A stretch of DNA of 49,463 bases, from the NCBI GenBank assembly GCA_937900875.1, contig CALCGD010000085.1, positions 1 through 49,463 of the forward strand, written 5' to 3'. Positions 9,751 to 18,895 of this stretch are shown here, piece by piece; the first letter of the stretch is position 1; every line of letters begins with the position of its first letter. This DNA comes from an uncultured Flavobacteriales bacterium. Its GTDB lineage: Bacteria > Bacteroidota > Bacteroidia > UBA10329. Both the position numbers and the translations under genes were made by a program. The notes beneath the pieces were generated by a model, which saw only the letters and a list, made by a program, of their open reading frames with translations, made no database searches and had not been told where the DNA came from.

Positions 9751-9858
9751 TGTTTCTCTCTGCGATTCAAACTACCAACTATTGGCTGGCGCAAAGTGGG
9801 AAATTGTAGTTCAAATTCTGAATGATATAAATCAGAAGTTGAATTGGTTTTCAACATA

Positions 9859-10335
9859 CTACGGTTGTGGGTTAGCTAGAATTTTCTCAGCCGTTTCAAT
9901 CCAAGCTTCTGCGCCCCCTTTTACATATCCTGTAGAACCAATTTTACCAAAATTAATTTCTGATCCATTTTTGGTTGGGTTTACAAACCAAATTGTAGGA
10001 TATCCTCTAACCCCAAACATGCGCTGCATATTCATGTTTTGTTGTTTTATCTCTTCTGTTTGAGCAGACCTTCTAGGAAAATCGAGCTCCATGAGAATAA
10101 CATTCTCCTTTGCCCATTTGGCAAATTCCGGCTTGAAGAACGCCTCAGCTTGTAATCTTTTGCACCATCCGCACCAGTCGCTTCCTGTAAAGAACATAAG
10201 CAACGGTTTCTTTTCAGCTATTGATTTATCAACGGCTTCGATCAAATTTGTGTTCCAATCAAGTGCACTTTCGTTTTCCTGAGCGAACAATGTTGTGCTC
10301 ATAAAAACAGTCATTATTACAATAAGATTCTTCAT
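9859..10335 (-). CDS. Exported thioredoxin-fold protein (thioredoxin_7/DUF255-like)
   Basis: A 158-residue protein with a signal peptide (MKNLIVIMTVFMSTTLFAQ) followed by a thioredoxin fold. The redox motif is WCGWC (Cys55 and Cys58) after FFTGSDW, and the cis-Pro segment is GVRGYPTIWFVNP. The WCGWC active site with GSDW before it is typical of the thioredoxin_7 group found in Bacteroidota periplasm. It would reduce or form disulfides in envelope proteins. It is a single minus-strand gene, with 108 bases of featureless sequence separating it from the hydrolase gene at 9750. The client proteins are unknown; the cysteine-rich secreted proteins nearby are possible substrates, which is inference. 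Confidence 0.88.
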   Translation of the reverse strand: MKNLIVIMTVFMSTTLFAQENESALDWNTNLIEAVDKSIAEKKPLLMFFTGSDWCGWCKRLQAEAFFKPEFAKWAKENVILMELDFPRRSAQTEEIKQQNMNMQRMFGVRGYPTIWFVNPTKNGSEINFGKIGSTGYVKGGAEAWIETAEKILANPQP

Positions 10336-10395
10336 GTTACGAAACTATGATATTAAGATTAAACGAAACAGTGCTTTGAGTGTTTCGCAAGAAAT

Positions 10396-11205
10396 TTAGC
10401 AATCTGAATTACATAAAACGGACCAAACTGCCTGATGATCTGAAAGGTTTAGCTCATATGTACTGTAATGTCCGCTAGAAAGCATTAATCCGCTACTATA
10501 AATATGATCAACCCATGAATAAACCGAGTTTGGAAATTCTTGATTTGATATTATTTGATCACAATCACTTTTACTAAGGTTCATATCTCCAGCCAGCACA
10601 TTCAATTCAGAATTACTTAGCTGTTTTGAATTCACGTAATTGATAAATCGCTCAATTCCCGCCTTTTCTGAAGCAGAATTACTCTCATGCCAGTTGTAAG
10701 TATTGTGGTAATGAAATAGGTTTAGATAGTGATGATCTAATCCAATATAAACGCGTACATACAATGCTTTTCGCTCCCATTTATCTCCGCCAGGGTCGGT
10801 TTGAATTAGCCGGTTTTCATAAGCAGCGATGGGAAATTTAGAAAGAATGGCATTTCCGCCTTCCTTGTGAGTTCCGAATTTGGTTGATAGCTGTGGAACG
10901 AAGTATCGATATTCGAAATCAGAAAAAATTGATTTAATCGCAGGCCAACAATCTGGCTCTACTTCTTGCATACAAACGATAGACTCTCCTTGCAGCAAAT
11001 CGTGAAAGGATTGTAGGTTTGATCTAAAGTCGCCTTCTCCGTTTGGACCTTTACCTCCATGAATGTTGTACGAAACAATTCTAAAATCAGAAACGTTTAC
11101 CGGATCTTCATTCGATTCTTGCGGGAATTCGATAATTGGTTCTTGACACCCAACCATAGAAATTCCAATAAAAAGTGAAATTAAAAGTCGAAACTGAAGC
11201 CGCAT
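10396..11205 (-). CDS. EEP-family lipoprotein (nuclease/phosphatase)
   Basis: A 269-residue lipoprotein. The N-terminus MRLQFRLLISLFIGISMVGCQ has a lipobox with the modified Cys at residue 20. The rest is a compact endonuclease/exonuclease/phosphatase domain: IVSYNIHGG, VCMQEVEPD, LFHYHN, LAGDMNLS, WVDHIYSS and LSDHQAVW give all the expected catalytic positions. It is anchored to a membrane and probably hydrolyses phosphodiester or phosphomonoester bonds outside the cytoplasm. It starts 14 bases after the stop of the upstream gene at 11220, so the two are probably one transcript. It is the second EEP protein in the window and lacks the T9SS domain of the first. Confidence 0.85.
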   Translation of the reverse strand: MRLQFRLLISLFIGISMVGCQEPIIEFPQESNEDPVNVSDFRIVSYNIHGGKGPNGEGDFRSNLQSFHDLLQGESIVCMQEVEPDCWPAIKSIFSDFEYRYFVPQLSTKFGTHKEGGNAILSKFPIAAYENRLIQTDPGGDKWERKALYVRVYIGLDHHYLNLFHYHNTYNWHESNSASEKAGIERFINYVNSKQLSNSELNVLAGDMNLSKSDCDQIISNQEFPNSVYSWVDHIYSSGLMLSSGHYSTYELNLSDHQAVWSVLCNSDC

Positions 11206-11219
11206 TTAAAAACGATTTT

Positions 11220-11807
11220 CTACCAACCTAAAATACTTGCGTTGCCATATTTGCCACCTACCCAGTGCCGAGATGGATCTTTAGGTGGTTTGGCCGTTGA
11301 ATCTCTTTCTTCAGCCAATATTGCTTGTTGCAACAGCGGCAATTCTTCCAAATAAGCGACTTGCTTTTTCACTACTGGAGTTCCAGCTAGGTTCCGATCA
11401 CCAATTAGGTTTTCCGAAATTGAGGCTATGAAAAGTGTTGCCTTTCCAGAATTCAGCGGCTTGACAAGTAATTCTAGGCTGTCTTTAGCAAACCCAGTAG
11501 CATTTGCAGAGTACCCAGCATCTAGTAGCATAGACTTAAACTTGTCAATCTTATCTGGGGTAACTGCCCAATAAAATTTAGTGCAAGTATCAGCTTCATA
11601 AAGTACCGTTTGATGAATTCCAGATTCAATATTGTGAACTACCCGTTCTTTTTTATAATCTATTATCCGATACGGGCTGAGATAAACCTGAACAACATCT
11701 CTTCTCTGCCCAACTAGCTTATCGGCCAATTGCGCGTTAGAAAACAACGGACCTACTGCTAGAAGGAGAAATATGAACGTTTGTCGAATAGGAAACAACT
11801 TTATCAT
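11220..11807 (-). CDS. Hypothetical exported protein
   Basis: A 195-residue protein I do not recognise. It has a signal peptide (hydrophobic FIFLLLAVGPLFSNAQ). The mature part mixes basic and acidic residues with short beta-like stretches, and has no cysteine pair or known motif beyond one CTKFYW. The C-terminus (PPKDPSRHWVGGKYG) is rich in Pro and Gly. It is the first gene of a probable two-gene unit with the EEP lipoprotein, and is divergent from the giant PKD gene. A TAnnTTTG-type box lies 21 bases upstream. Confidence 0.7.
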   Translation of the reverse strand: MIKLFPIRQTFIFLLLAVGPLFSNAQLADKLVGQRRDVVQVYLSPYRIIDYKKERVVHNIESGIHQTVLYEADTCTKFYWAVTPDKIDKFKSMLLDAGYSANATGFAKDSLELLVKPLNSGKATLFIASISENLIGDRNLAGTPVVKKQVAYLEELPLLQQAILAEERDSTAKPPKDPSRHWVGGKYGNASILGW

Positions 11808-11827
11808 TTACGCATGGTCTATCCTTA

Positions 11828-11835
11828 CAAAAGTA
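11828..11835 (-). promoter_or_regulatory. Possible -7 promoter element (TACTTTTG, minus strand)
   Basis: Read on the minus strand the bases are TACTTTTG, an exact TAnnTTTG match, ending 20 bases before the ATG at 11807. No convincing -33 TTG was seen at the right spacing. It lies in the divergent intergenic region shared with the PKD gene. Confidence 0.35.
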
Positions 11836-11929
11836 GTAGAAACTGAAGCTTAGGTATGACTCGAATTAATTTAAGATTTAAGGAACTTTCGCGATGATTT
11901 TTCGTAGCCACGTGCAGTATATGATAAGA

Positions 11930-14900
11930 ATGAGAGAGAACCTACAAAGTTTGGGTAAGACAATACTGTGCATTTCGCTCCTACTTTGTAGTGTAGTTGG
12001 GTACGGACAGGTAACAGCCGATTTTACCGCGCCAACAACATCTGGTTGTAGTCCGCTAATTGTGAATTTCCAAAATTTATCGACTGGCTCTGGTCTCACA
12101 TACCAATGGAGCCTTGGAAATGGCAACACTTCGGTTTCTGAAAATCCATCTGCCAGCTATATTAACCCTGGCACATATACGGTAACACTAACTACAACTG
12201 GATCTGGAGGCACGGAAACAGAAATCAAAACAGGGTTTATTACCGTTTTTACCCCTCCAACCCCTGATATATCTCCTTCGCAAAATATTGGGTGCTATCC
12301 TTTTACGGTAAGCTTCTCCGATTTGTCGGCTGGTGGTGATTCTCCAATTGCATCTTGGTCCTGGGATTTTGGAGATGGTGGAACCTCAACAGATCAAAAC
12401 CCGTCACATTTATACACAACCCCAGGTGTTTTTGATGTTACGCTTCTATTGGTAGATGCAAATGGTTGCGCTGCTAACATGTCGTTTGCCGATATCATTG
12501 AGTCAAATGATAACGCACCTACTGCCGAGTTTACTGGTAACCCAACAATAACATGCCTCCCTCCTTCAGATGTAGCTTTTGCCAATACTTCTTTTGGAGG
12601 AACTGGCTCGCTTTCATATATCTGGGATTTTGGCGATGGTAACACATCCAATGGAACTAATCCGAACAATACCTACAGCGCGCCAGGAACTTTTGATGTT
12701 AGCCTTACGGTAATTGACGACCTCGGTTGTAGCAATACCCTGCTTGCACCAGATTATATTGAAATCGTTGATAATATTTCAATTGATTTCGTTGCAAATA
12801 ACACTTCGCCTTGCTTGGGCAACCAAGTTTCGTTTGTTGACATTTCATCCCCTACCCCAACAAGTTGGGAATGGGATTTTGGCGATGGAAATACTTCTAC
12901 CAATCAGTTCCCTACTCATTTATATAGTACACCGGGAACGTATGAGGTATCGTTAAACGCCATCTACAGCTCGTCATGTCAAGGAACTGAAGTGAAAGCA
13001 GGTTATATAACAGTCGGAGAAATTCCTTTCGTTGATTTCACTGCTGATGTTACAGCTGGCTGCGAAACGCCATTTCCGGTTCAGTTTACAAACGGCTCGC
13101 TCGGTAGCGGACCACTTGATTATATATGGAGTTTTGGTGACGGAAATATTTCCACAGATGAAAACCCACTAAATGTTTACGCAAATAATGGTGTATTTAA
13201 CGTAAGCCTAACGGCCACTAACTCTGCTGGCTGTAGCAATACAGTAACAGAGTCAGGCTATATAAATGTGTCGGTTACCCAAGCAGATTTTCTTCCAGAC
13301 GTTTTTGGGTTTTGTCAGCCGTTGGATGTGAATTTTACCGATGCTAGTATTTCAGGGTCTACGATTGTCAATTACGAATGGGACTTTGGTGATGGCGGAA
13401 CTTCAACCCTTCAAAACCCAACATACGTTTATGCCGATACTGGAATATTTGACATAAGCCTTGTAATTACCAATGACTTGGGATGTACAGACACGCTTAT
13501 TAGGAGCAACTACATTTTCGTTTACACTCCCCCTAATGCCAATTTCTTAGACAATGACACGGTAATTTGTCCTGGCGAAATTGACTTTACAGATTTATCA
13601 ACCAACACTACAGACTGGTTTTGGAACTTTGGGGATGGCGAGTCTTCAACTGAGCAGTTTCCTACTCACGAATACCAAGACACAGGGCACTTTAACGTCA
13701 CGCTAATTGCCTTAAACAACGGTTGTTCAGATACGCTTGAGGTATTAAATATGATTTATGTGTCGCCACCAATTGCGTCATTAAATTATTCGTTCGATTG
13801 TGATCAACCTAACACGTTTACATTCAATAATCAATCTTATGGCTATACAGATTGGAGCTGGCAATTACCCGACAACACTACGAGTACAGACGATCCGCTT
13901 ACGCTCACATTTCCAGACCCTGGTTTTTACATTATCCATATCAATACTTCAAACGACACTTCTGGATGTGTAGATTCTGCTAGAGACACTGTTCATGTAA
14001 CTGAACTCCAGGCGGGTTTTAGTGCAGCAAACACACAAGGATGCGGTCCTCTGGATGTTGTATTTACAGACGAAAGTGTAGATGCCATTTCTTGGGAGTA
14101 TTACTTAGGCGATGGGAATGCCTACTCACAGCAGCAAAATCCTACTTATTCTTATTCAGAGATTGGCACCTACTCTGTTTCTCAGGTTGTTACTGACATT
14201 AATGGCTGTACCGACACTATTTCCCAACCAAATCTGGTAACCGTAACTGGTTCGGTTATCAATTTTGGGATAGACACAACTTTTGGTTGCGAGACGCTTT
14301 CAGTTCAATTTGCAGATTTAACAGACCCACCTGGTACGGTAACCGATTGGTTGTGGGATTTTGGCGATGGAAACACATCTACAGATTCGAATCCGCTTCA
14401 CGTTTACCAAGATGCTGGATTATTCGATGTATCGCTTACTATCACTGATATTGGAGGCTGCACCAGCATCCTCGAGCAACCAGATTTGGTTAATTACATT
14501 CCTTATCCTAGCCCTGCGTTTTCTGTAAATACTACCATTGGTTGCATAGGCGATGTATTTACGTTTAACAACAACTCAACCGGCAACGCGGTAAATTATC
14601 TTTGGAATTTTGGAGACGGAGGTACATCTACTGACGTAAGCCCAACTCACAATTACAGTTTTGAAGGAACGTTCAGTGTCACTCTCACAGCTTTTAATGC
14701 AAATGGTTGCGATAGCTCAATAACTGAGATTGCTCTTCTTGACATTCAGCATCCTGATGCAGATTTCTCGGCTTTTCCCACCTTCGCTTTTTGCCCGCCT
14801 CTACTTGTTGGATTCACAGATTTAAGTTCGACCGATGCTATTTCTTGGTTTTGGAGCTTTGGAGATGGCAGCTCTTCCAATCTTCAAAACCCATCACATA

Positions 14901-17263
14901 TTTACACCGAGTCTGGTCTATTCTCGGTTTTCTTGGTTGTAACCAATAGCAACGGATGTACTGACACCATTTTTGAACCAGACCTTATTGAATTATCTGG
15001 TCCTTCAGGTGAATTTGACTTTTTCCCAGATACAATCGGATGCCCTCCCTACGATATCACCTTTACCTCTGAAGCTGAAAATGTGAATGTTTACACTTGG
15101 GATTTTGGTGATGGTTACCTTGGATCGGGCGAGATTACCACGCACACATATTCTCAAATTGGAACCTACATTCCTACTCTGATATTAGAGGACAACAATG
15201 GTTGCACTTTCACATACCAATCGCAAGACACCTTGCAAATTCAACCGCTTGCTGTAGATGCAGGACTTTCCGCTACAATTTGTGAGTTTGACACAGTTCA
15301 ATTGAACGCAACTGGCGGAGACGCTTATTCTTGGTTCCCTCTCACTGGTTTAGATAATGCAAATGCGGCTTCACCGTTGGCCAATCCATCTGTCACCACC
15401 GAATATGTTGTGACTGTAAATTTGGGATTATGTCAAAACACAGATACAGTCACAGTCTTCGTCAACCCTACCCCAGTCGTGAACTTTATAGGCACGGATG
15501 TTTGTTTGGGAGGTATAACCCAATTCAGCGATTTCTCTAGCATTTCGGCTCCTGATAGTATAACGGCATGGAACTGGGATTTAGTCCAACAATTAAGCAC
15601 TGACACTAATCCATCTCTGGTTTATAGCGCACCGGGCACATACGATGTATCTCTTTCTTTAGAAAGTTCTACTGGTTGTACTGGTTTTGGAACTGGAAGC
15701 GTAACTGTAAACCCTGCGCCTACGGCAGCTTTTACCGCTAATGACACTTGCCTTTTTGAAACAACTTTTCTATCAGACCTTTCTACGGTCGACAATGGAA
15801 CGATAACAACTTGGAACTGGCAACTAGGAAACGGTTCCACATCAACCCAGCAGAATCCATTTCTAACTTATTTCGAAGATTCAGTTTATCAAGTAACGTT
15901 GATTGTAACAGCAACTGGAGGATGTACCGATACTGTAACCCAGCCAGTAGAAATTTACCCACTACCTATTGCAATCGTAAACGCTGATAATGTTTGCTTA
16001 GGTGAAGCCGTTTCTTTTGGAGACTCAAGCACAATTAGTTCAGGATCCATCGACCAATGGAATTGGAGTTTTGGAGATGGCGGAACGTCTACTCAGCAAC
16101 ATCCAACACATGCTTACGGTACTGCTACAACACAAGTATTTGCTTTAACAGTTACTTCAGATCATGGATGTGTTGATGCAGTTTCAGGTGCAGTAACCAC
16201 CCACCCACTGCCAGTTAGCGAGTTCGATATGTCTAGCTCTAGCACTTGCTTTGTCCCAGAATCTGTCAGTTTGACAAATCAATCATCTGGAGCTAACCAA
16301 TTTCTATGGGATTTCGGTAATGGATCCACTGCAGCTTCGTTTAACAGCGTTGCAGTTTTTGATACGGTAGGTCAATTCTCCATTCAATTATTGGTGACCA
16401 ACCAATTTGGATGTGCTGATAGCTCAACTCAAATATTTGAGGTTTTTCCAACGGTTATTGCCGATTTCTCTACATCTTTTCCAAATGGTTGCCAACCTTG
16501 GCCAGTAGATTTTACAAACCTCTCTGAAAACGGAACTAGCTTTCATTGGAATTTTGGAGATGCTCCTGGCTCTGCCACTATTAACCCTACCCACATTTAT
16601 GATGACCCTGGAACCTATACTGTTGAGCTTATAGCAGAAGGCGCTGGTGGTTGCGCAGATACCGTGCTTTACAGCAACCTAATTACTGTTTGGCAAAATC
16701 CAACAGCAATTTTCGAATATGCCAATGTGCCTGATCCTATTGCCAACGGAACTGTGGCTTTCTTCAACACCTCTACTCCACACGTAGCTAGTTGGTGGGA
16801 ATTTGGAGATGGTGCAAACTCATCAAGCGAAAACACAACTCATCAGTATGATTTCTTCGGAAACAAACTTGTAACGTTAGCAATTGTAGATGTCAATGGT
16901 TGTGTCGACACATTGGAAATGTATGTGCCAGTTGAATTCTTTGGAGGACTTTATGTACCCAACGCAATTATTCCAACCGATCCAAATTCAGATGTACGTA
17001 TTTTCCAACCACGCGGCACAGGGCTAGGAAACTACCGTTGCTTGGTTTACGATAAATGGGGAAACCGATTATGGGAATCAAACAAACTAGTAGATGGTTC
17101 TCCTTCTGAATATTGGGACGGAACCTACCAAGGGGAACTTGTACCACAGGGCGCTTACGTTTGGAAAATTGATGCAATTTTCGCCAACGGTGAACTCTGG
17201 GAAGGAATGGAAAACAACAATGGCGAATTCCACGAATCTGGAACCGTTACTGTAATCCGTTGA
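11930..17263 (+). CDS. Giant PKD-repeat surface protein with T9SS type B (gliding motility-associated) C-terminal domain
   Basis: About 1,777 residues. The ATG at 11930 gives the best signal peptide (MRENLQSLGKTILCISLLLC, cut near GYGQ); in-frame ATGs at 11894 and 11921 are alternatives. The body is about 19 PKD repeats of 75-85 residues, most carrying WDFGDG or a close variant, NPxHxY, then a G-x-F/Y-x-V strand. One Ig-like domain (TICEFDTVQLNATGG) interrupts the series after the thirteenth repeat. Most repeats hold one Cys near the start and one near the end (GCxxT). The final 105 residues are a CHU_C/type B sorting domain: YDKWGNRLW, YWDGTYQG, VPQGAYVWKI. Such proteins are exported by T9SS and act as adhesins, often tied to gliding or particle attachment. 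Ligand is unknown. Confidence 0.9.
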   Translation: MRENLQSLGKTILCISLLLCSVVGYGQVTADFTAPTTSGCSPLIVNFQNLSTGSGLTYQWSLGNGNTSVSENPSASYINPGTYTVTLTTTGSGGTETEIKTGFITVFTPPTPDISPSQNIGCYPFTVSFSDLSAGGDSPIASWSWDFGDGGTSTDQNPSHLYTTPGVFDVTLLLVDANGCAANMSFADIIESNDNAPTAEFTGNPTITCLPPSDVAFANTSFGGTGSLSYIWDFGDGNTSNGTNPNNTYSAPGTFDVSLTVIDDLGCSNTLLAPDYIEIVDNISIDFVANNTSPCLGNQVSFVDISSPTPTSWEWDFGDGNTSTNQFPTHLYSTPGTYEVSLNAIYSSSCQGTEVKAGYITVGEIPFVDFTADVTAGCETPFPVQFTNGSLGSGPLDYIWSFGDGNISTDENPLNVYANNGVFNVSLTATNSAGCSNTVTESGYINVSVTQADFLPDVFGFCQPLDVNFTDASISGSTIVNYEWDFGDGGTSTLQNPTYVYADTGIFDISLVITNDLGCTDTLIRSNYIFVYTPPNANFLDNDTVICPGEIDFTDLSTNTTDWFWNFGDGESSTEQFPTHEYQDTGHFNVTLIALNNGCSDTLEVLNMIYVSPPIASLNYSFDCDQPNTFTFNNQSYGYTDWSWQLPDNTTSTDDPLTLTFPDPGFYIIHINTSNDTSGCVDSARDTVHVTELQAGFSAANTQGCGPLDVVFTDESVDAISWEYYLGDGNAYSQQQNPTYSYSEIGTYSVSQVVTDINGCTDTISQPNLVTVTGSVINFGIDTTFGCETLSVQFADLTDPPGTVTDWLWDFGDGNTSTDSNPLHVYQDAGLFDVSLTITDIGGCTSILEQPDLVNYIPYPSPAFSVNTTIGCIGDVFTFNNNSTGNAVNYLWNFGDGGTSTDVSPTHNYSFEGTFSVTLTAFNANGCDSSITEIALLDIQHPDADFSAFPTFAFCPPLLVGFTDLSSTDAISWFWSFGDGSSSNLQNPSHIYTESGLFSVFLVVTNSNGCTDTIFEPDLIELSGPSGEFDFFPDTIGCPPYDITFTSEAENVNVYTWDFGDGYLGSGEITTHTYSQIGTYIPTLILEDNNGCTFTYQSQDTLQIQPLAVDAGLSATICEFDTVQLNATGGDAYSWFPLTGLDNANAASPLANPSVTTEYVVTVNLGLCQNTDTVTVFVNPTPVVNFIGTDVCLGGITQFSDFSSISAPDSITAWNWDLVQQLSTDTNPSLVYSAPGTYDVSLSLESSTGCTGFGTGSVTVNPAPTAAFTANDTCLFETTFLSDLSTVDNGTITTWNWQLGNGSTSTQQNPFLTYFEDSVYQVTLIVTATGGCTDTVTQPVEIYPLPIAIVNADNVCLGEAVSFGDSSTISSGSIDQWNWSFGDGGTSTQQHPTHAYGTATTQVFALTVTSDHGCVDAVSGAVTTHPLPVSEFDMSSSSTCFVPESVSLTNQSSGANQFLWDFGNGSTAASFNSVAVFDTVGQFSIQLLVTNQFGCADSSTQIFEVFPTVIADFSTSFPNGCQPWPVDFTNLSENGTSFHWNFGDAPGSATINPTHIYDDPGTYTVELIAEGAGGCADTVLYSNLITVWQNPTAIFEYANVPDPIANGTVAFFNTSTPHVASWWEFGDGANSSSENTTHQYDFFGNKLVTLAIVDVNGCVDTLEMYVPVEFFGGLYVPNAIIPTDPNSDVRIFQPRGTGLGNYRCLVYDKWGNRLWESNKLVDGSPSEYWDGTYQGELVPQGAYVWKIDAIFANGELWEGMENNNGEFHESGTVTVIR

Positions 17264-17296
17264 TATATTTTGTCGAGTTGTTCGTATAATTGAACA

Positions 17297-17851
17297 ATGA
17301 ACAGATTCCTATTCTCCACCCTATCCCTTTTGCTCGTTTCCTTTTTGCTCGCTTCGGCACAATCAGAAAAACCGGCTACCAAGAAGCAACTTGATGTAAA
17401 ATGGCTTACTCATTCTGATGAAAATTTCAGTATTGAATATCCTTCCAATTGGGAATTGAACACATCTGGGGTTTCTGGCACCAAGTTTTTCATACTCAGT
17501 GTGCTTACCTCTCCTGACGATATTTTCAGAGAAAACATCAACATGTTGGTGCAAGACTTATCTGAACACAATGTTGATTTAGCGGAGTTTGTAAAGATTT
17601 CTGAAGGACAGGTTTCTGAGTTTCTTGAAGACACTAAAATTCATGTTTCTGATACTAAAGATGGGAAACACTACACGTATCACCGCATCATTTACTCTGG
17701 AGTGCAGGAGGGAAATAGAATTAAGATAGAGCAGATTTACATCATTATTGACCAACATGCTTACATCCTAACCTTCACTTGTACTGCAAGCGAATTTGCG
17801 CAGTTTAAACAAACTGGAGAGCGAATTCTAGAAAGCTTTCGTCTTAGATAA
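17297..17851 (+). CDS. Exported PsbP/DcrB-like protein
   Basis: A 184-residue protein with a signal peptide (FLFSTLSLLLVSFLLASAQ). The mature domain resembles the PsbP-like fold: FSIEYPSNWEL near residue 40, a central region with VQDLSEHN and LAEFVKISEGQ, and a closing part with YIIIDQHAYILTFTC and GERILESFRL. Bacteroidota have many single-domain members of unknown role in the periplasm. It starts 33 bases after the PKD gene stop and could be co-transcribed with it, although a short inverted repeat (TTGTTC/GAACAA, 17278-17297) lies at the junction. The fold call is from pattern only; no enzymatic residues are apparent. Confidence 0.7.
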   Translation: MNRFLFSTLSLLLVSFLLASAQSEKPATKKQLDVKWLTHSDENFSIEYPSNWELNTSGVSGTKFFILSVLTSPDDIFRENINMLVQDLSEHNVDLAEFVKISEGQVSEFLEDTKIHVSDTKDGKHYTYHRIIYSGVQEGNRIKIEQIYIIIDQHAYILTFTCTASEFAQFKQTGERILESFRLR

Positions 17852-17941
17852 TTACAAACGTTTCAAATTCAAAACGTGTTTCTAACAGATGTTTCTGTTG
17901 GTTTTGTCTCGCTAGTTATATTCGCGGAAAATAATTGCTAA

Positions 17942-18832
17942 ATGAAGAAGATTACGGTTATCGGTGCAGGAACAATGGGTAATGGAATTGCTCACGTATT
18001 TGCACAAAATGGATTTGAAGTGTCCTTGGTGGATGTTAGCAAACCAGCGTTGGATGCAGCTATGAATACCATTGCAAAAAACCTTGACCGACAAGTTGCA
18101 AAAGGCCTTTTGACAGATGATCAAAAGCTAAAGACCCTTCGTAGTCTTAATAGTTATACCGATTTGGAAAAGGGTGCAGCAGATGCCGACTTGGTTGTGG
18201 AAGCAGCAACGGAAAATAAGGAGTTAAAACTCAGCATCTTTTCAAAACTTGAGCTTATTTGCCCAGATAAAACCATTTTCGCAAGCAACACTTCTTCTAT
18301 TTCAATAACACAAATTGCAGCAGCTACAAAGCGCCCCAAAAAGGTAATTGGAATGCACTTTATGAATCCTGTACCTATTATGAAACTGGTCGAAATAATT
18401 AGAGGCTATTCTACCTCTGATGAAACCACTTCCACTATAGTAGAGATGAGTAAAAAGCTGGGCAAGGTTCCTGTTGAGGTGAATGATTACCCAGGATTTG
18501 TGGCAAATCGGATTCTCATGCCCATGATTAACGAAGCGATTGAAACGCTATACCATGGAGTTGCTGGCGTAGAGGAAATTGACACGATTATGAAACTTGG
18601 AATGGCACATCCAATGGGTCCATTGCATTTGGCAGATTTTATTGGACTAGACACTTGCCTAAGTATTCTTCGCGTGCTGCATGATGGTTTAGGAAATCCA
18701 AAATACGCGCCTTGTCCATTGTTGGTAAACATGGTAGAAAGCGGAAATCTGGGAGCTAAAACAGGTAGTGGTTTTTACACCTATGTAGCAGGCTCTAAAG
18801 AGAAATCGGTTTCTGCTTATTTCACAAAATAG
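17942..18832 (+). CDS. hbd: 3-hydroxybutyryl-CoA (3-hydroxyacyl-CoA) dehydrogenase
   Basis: A 296-residue cytoplasmic NAD(P)-dependent enzyme that interconverts 3-hydroxyacyl-CoA and acetoacyl-CoA. The N-terminal Rossmann motif is GAGTMGNGIAHVFAQNG at about residue 7. The catalytic region has ASNTSSISIT and IGMHFMNPVPIMKLVEI (catalytic His, substrate Asn), then NDYPGFVANRILMPMINEA. The C-terminal dimerisation domain has MKLGMAHPMGPLHLADFIGLD and ends with GAKTGSGFY. Length and domain order are those of the stand-alone enzyme rather than the FadB fusion. Roles in butyrate, polyhydroxybutyrate or fatty-acid metabolism are all possible; no thiolase or crotonase gene lies beside it, so the pathway is open. 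Confidence 0.92.
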   Translation: MKKITVIGAGTMGNGIAHVFAQNGFEVSLVDVSKPALDAAMNTIAKNLDRQVAKGLLTDDQKLKTLRSLNSYTDLEKGAADADLVVEAATENKELKLSIFSKLELICPDKTIFASNTSSISITQIAAATKRPKKVIGMHFMNPVPIMKLVEIIRGYSTSDETTSTIVEMSKKLGKVPVEVNDYPGFVANRILMPMINEAIETLYHGVAGVEEIDTIMKLGMAHPMGPLHLADFIGLDTCLSILRVLHDGLGNPKYAPCPLLVNMVESGNLGAKTGSGFYTYVAGSKEKSVSAYFTK

Positions 18833-18895
18833 TTGCCATTTCAGAACTAAGTAGTTTAATCCTACTTTGAGGCTTGAATCAGGTATTTGAGCCTT

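Noticed and set aside
11930-17263. Repeated DNA in the PKD gene as tandem repeat or recombination array
   Set aside because: The repeats are diverged at protein and DNA level, and fully explained by PKD domain repetition.
17884-17899. Hairpin AACAGA/TCTGTT before the dehydrogenase gene
   Set aside because: Six-base AT-rich stem with only a weak T stretch; not a convincing terminator.
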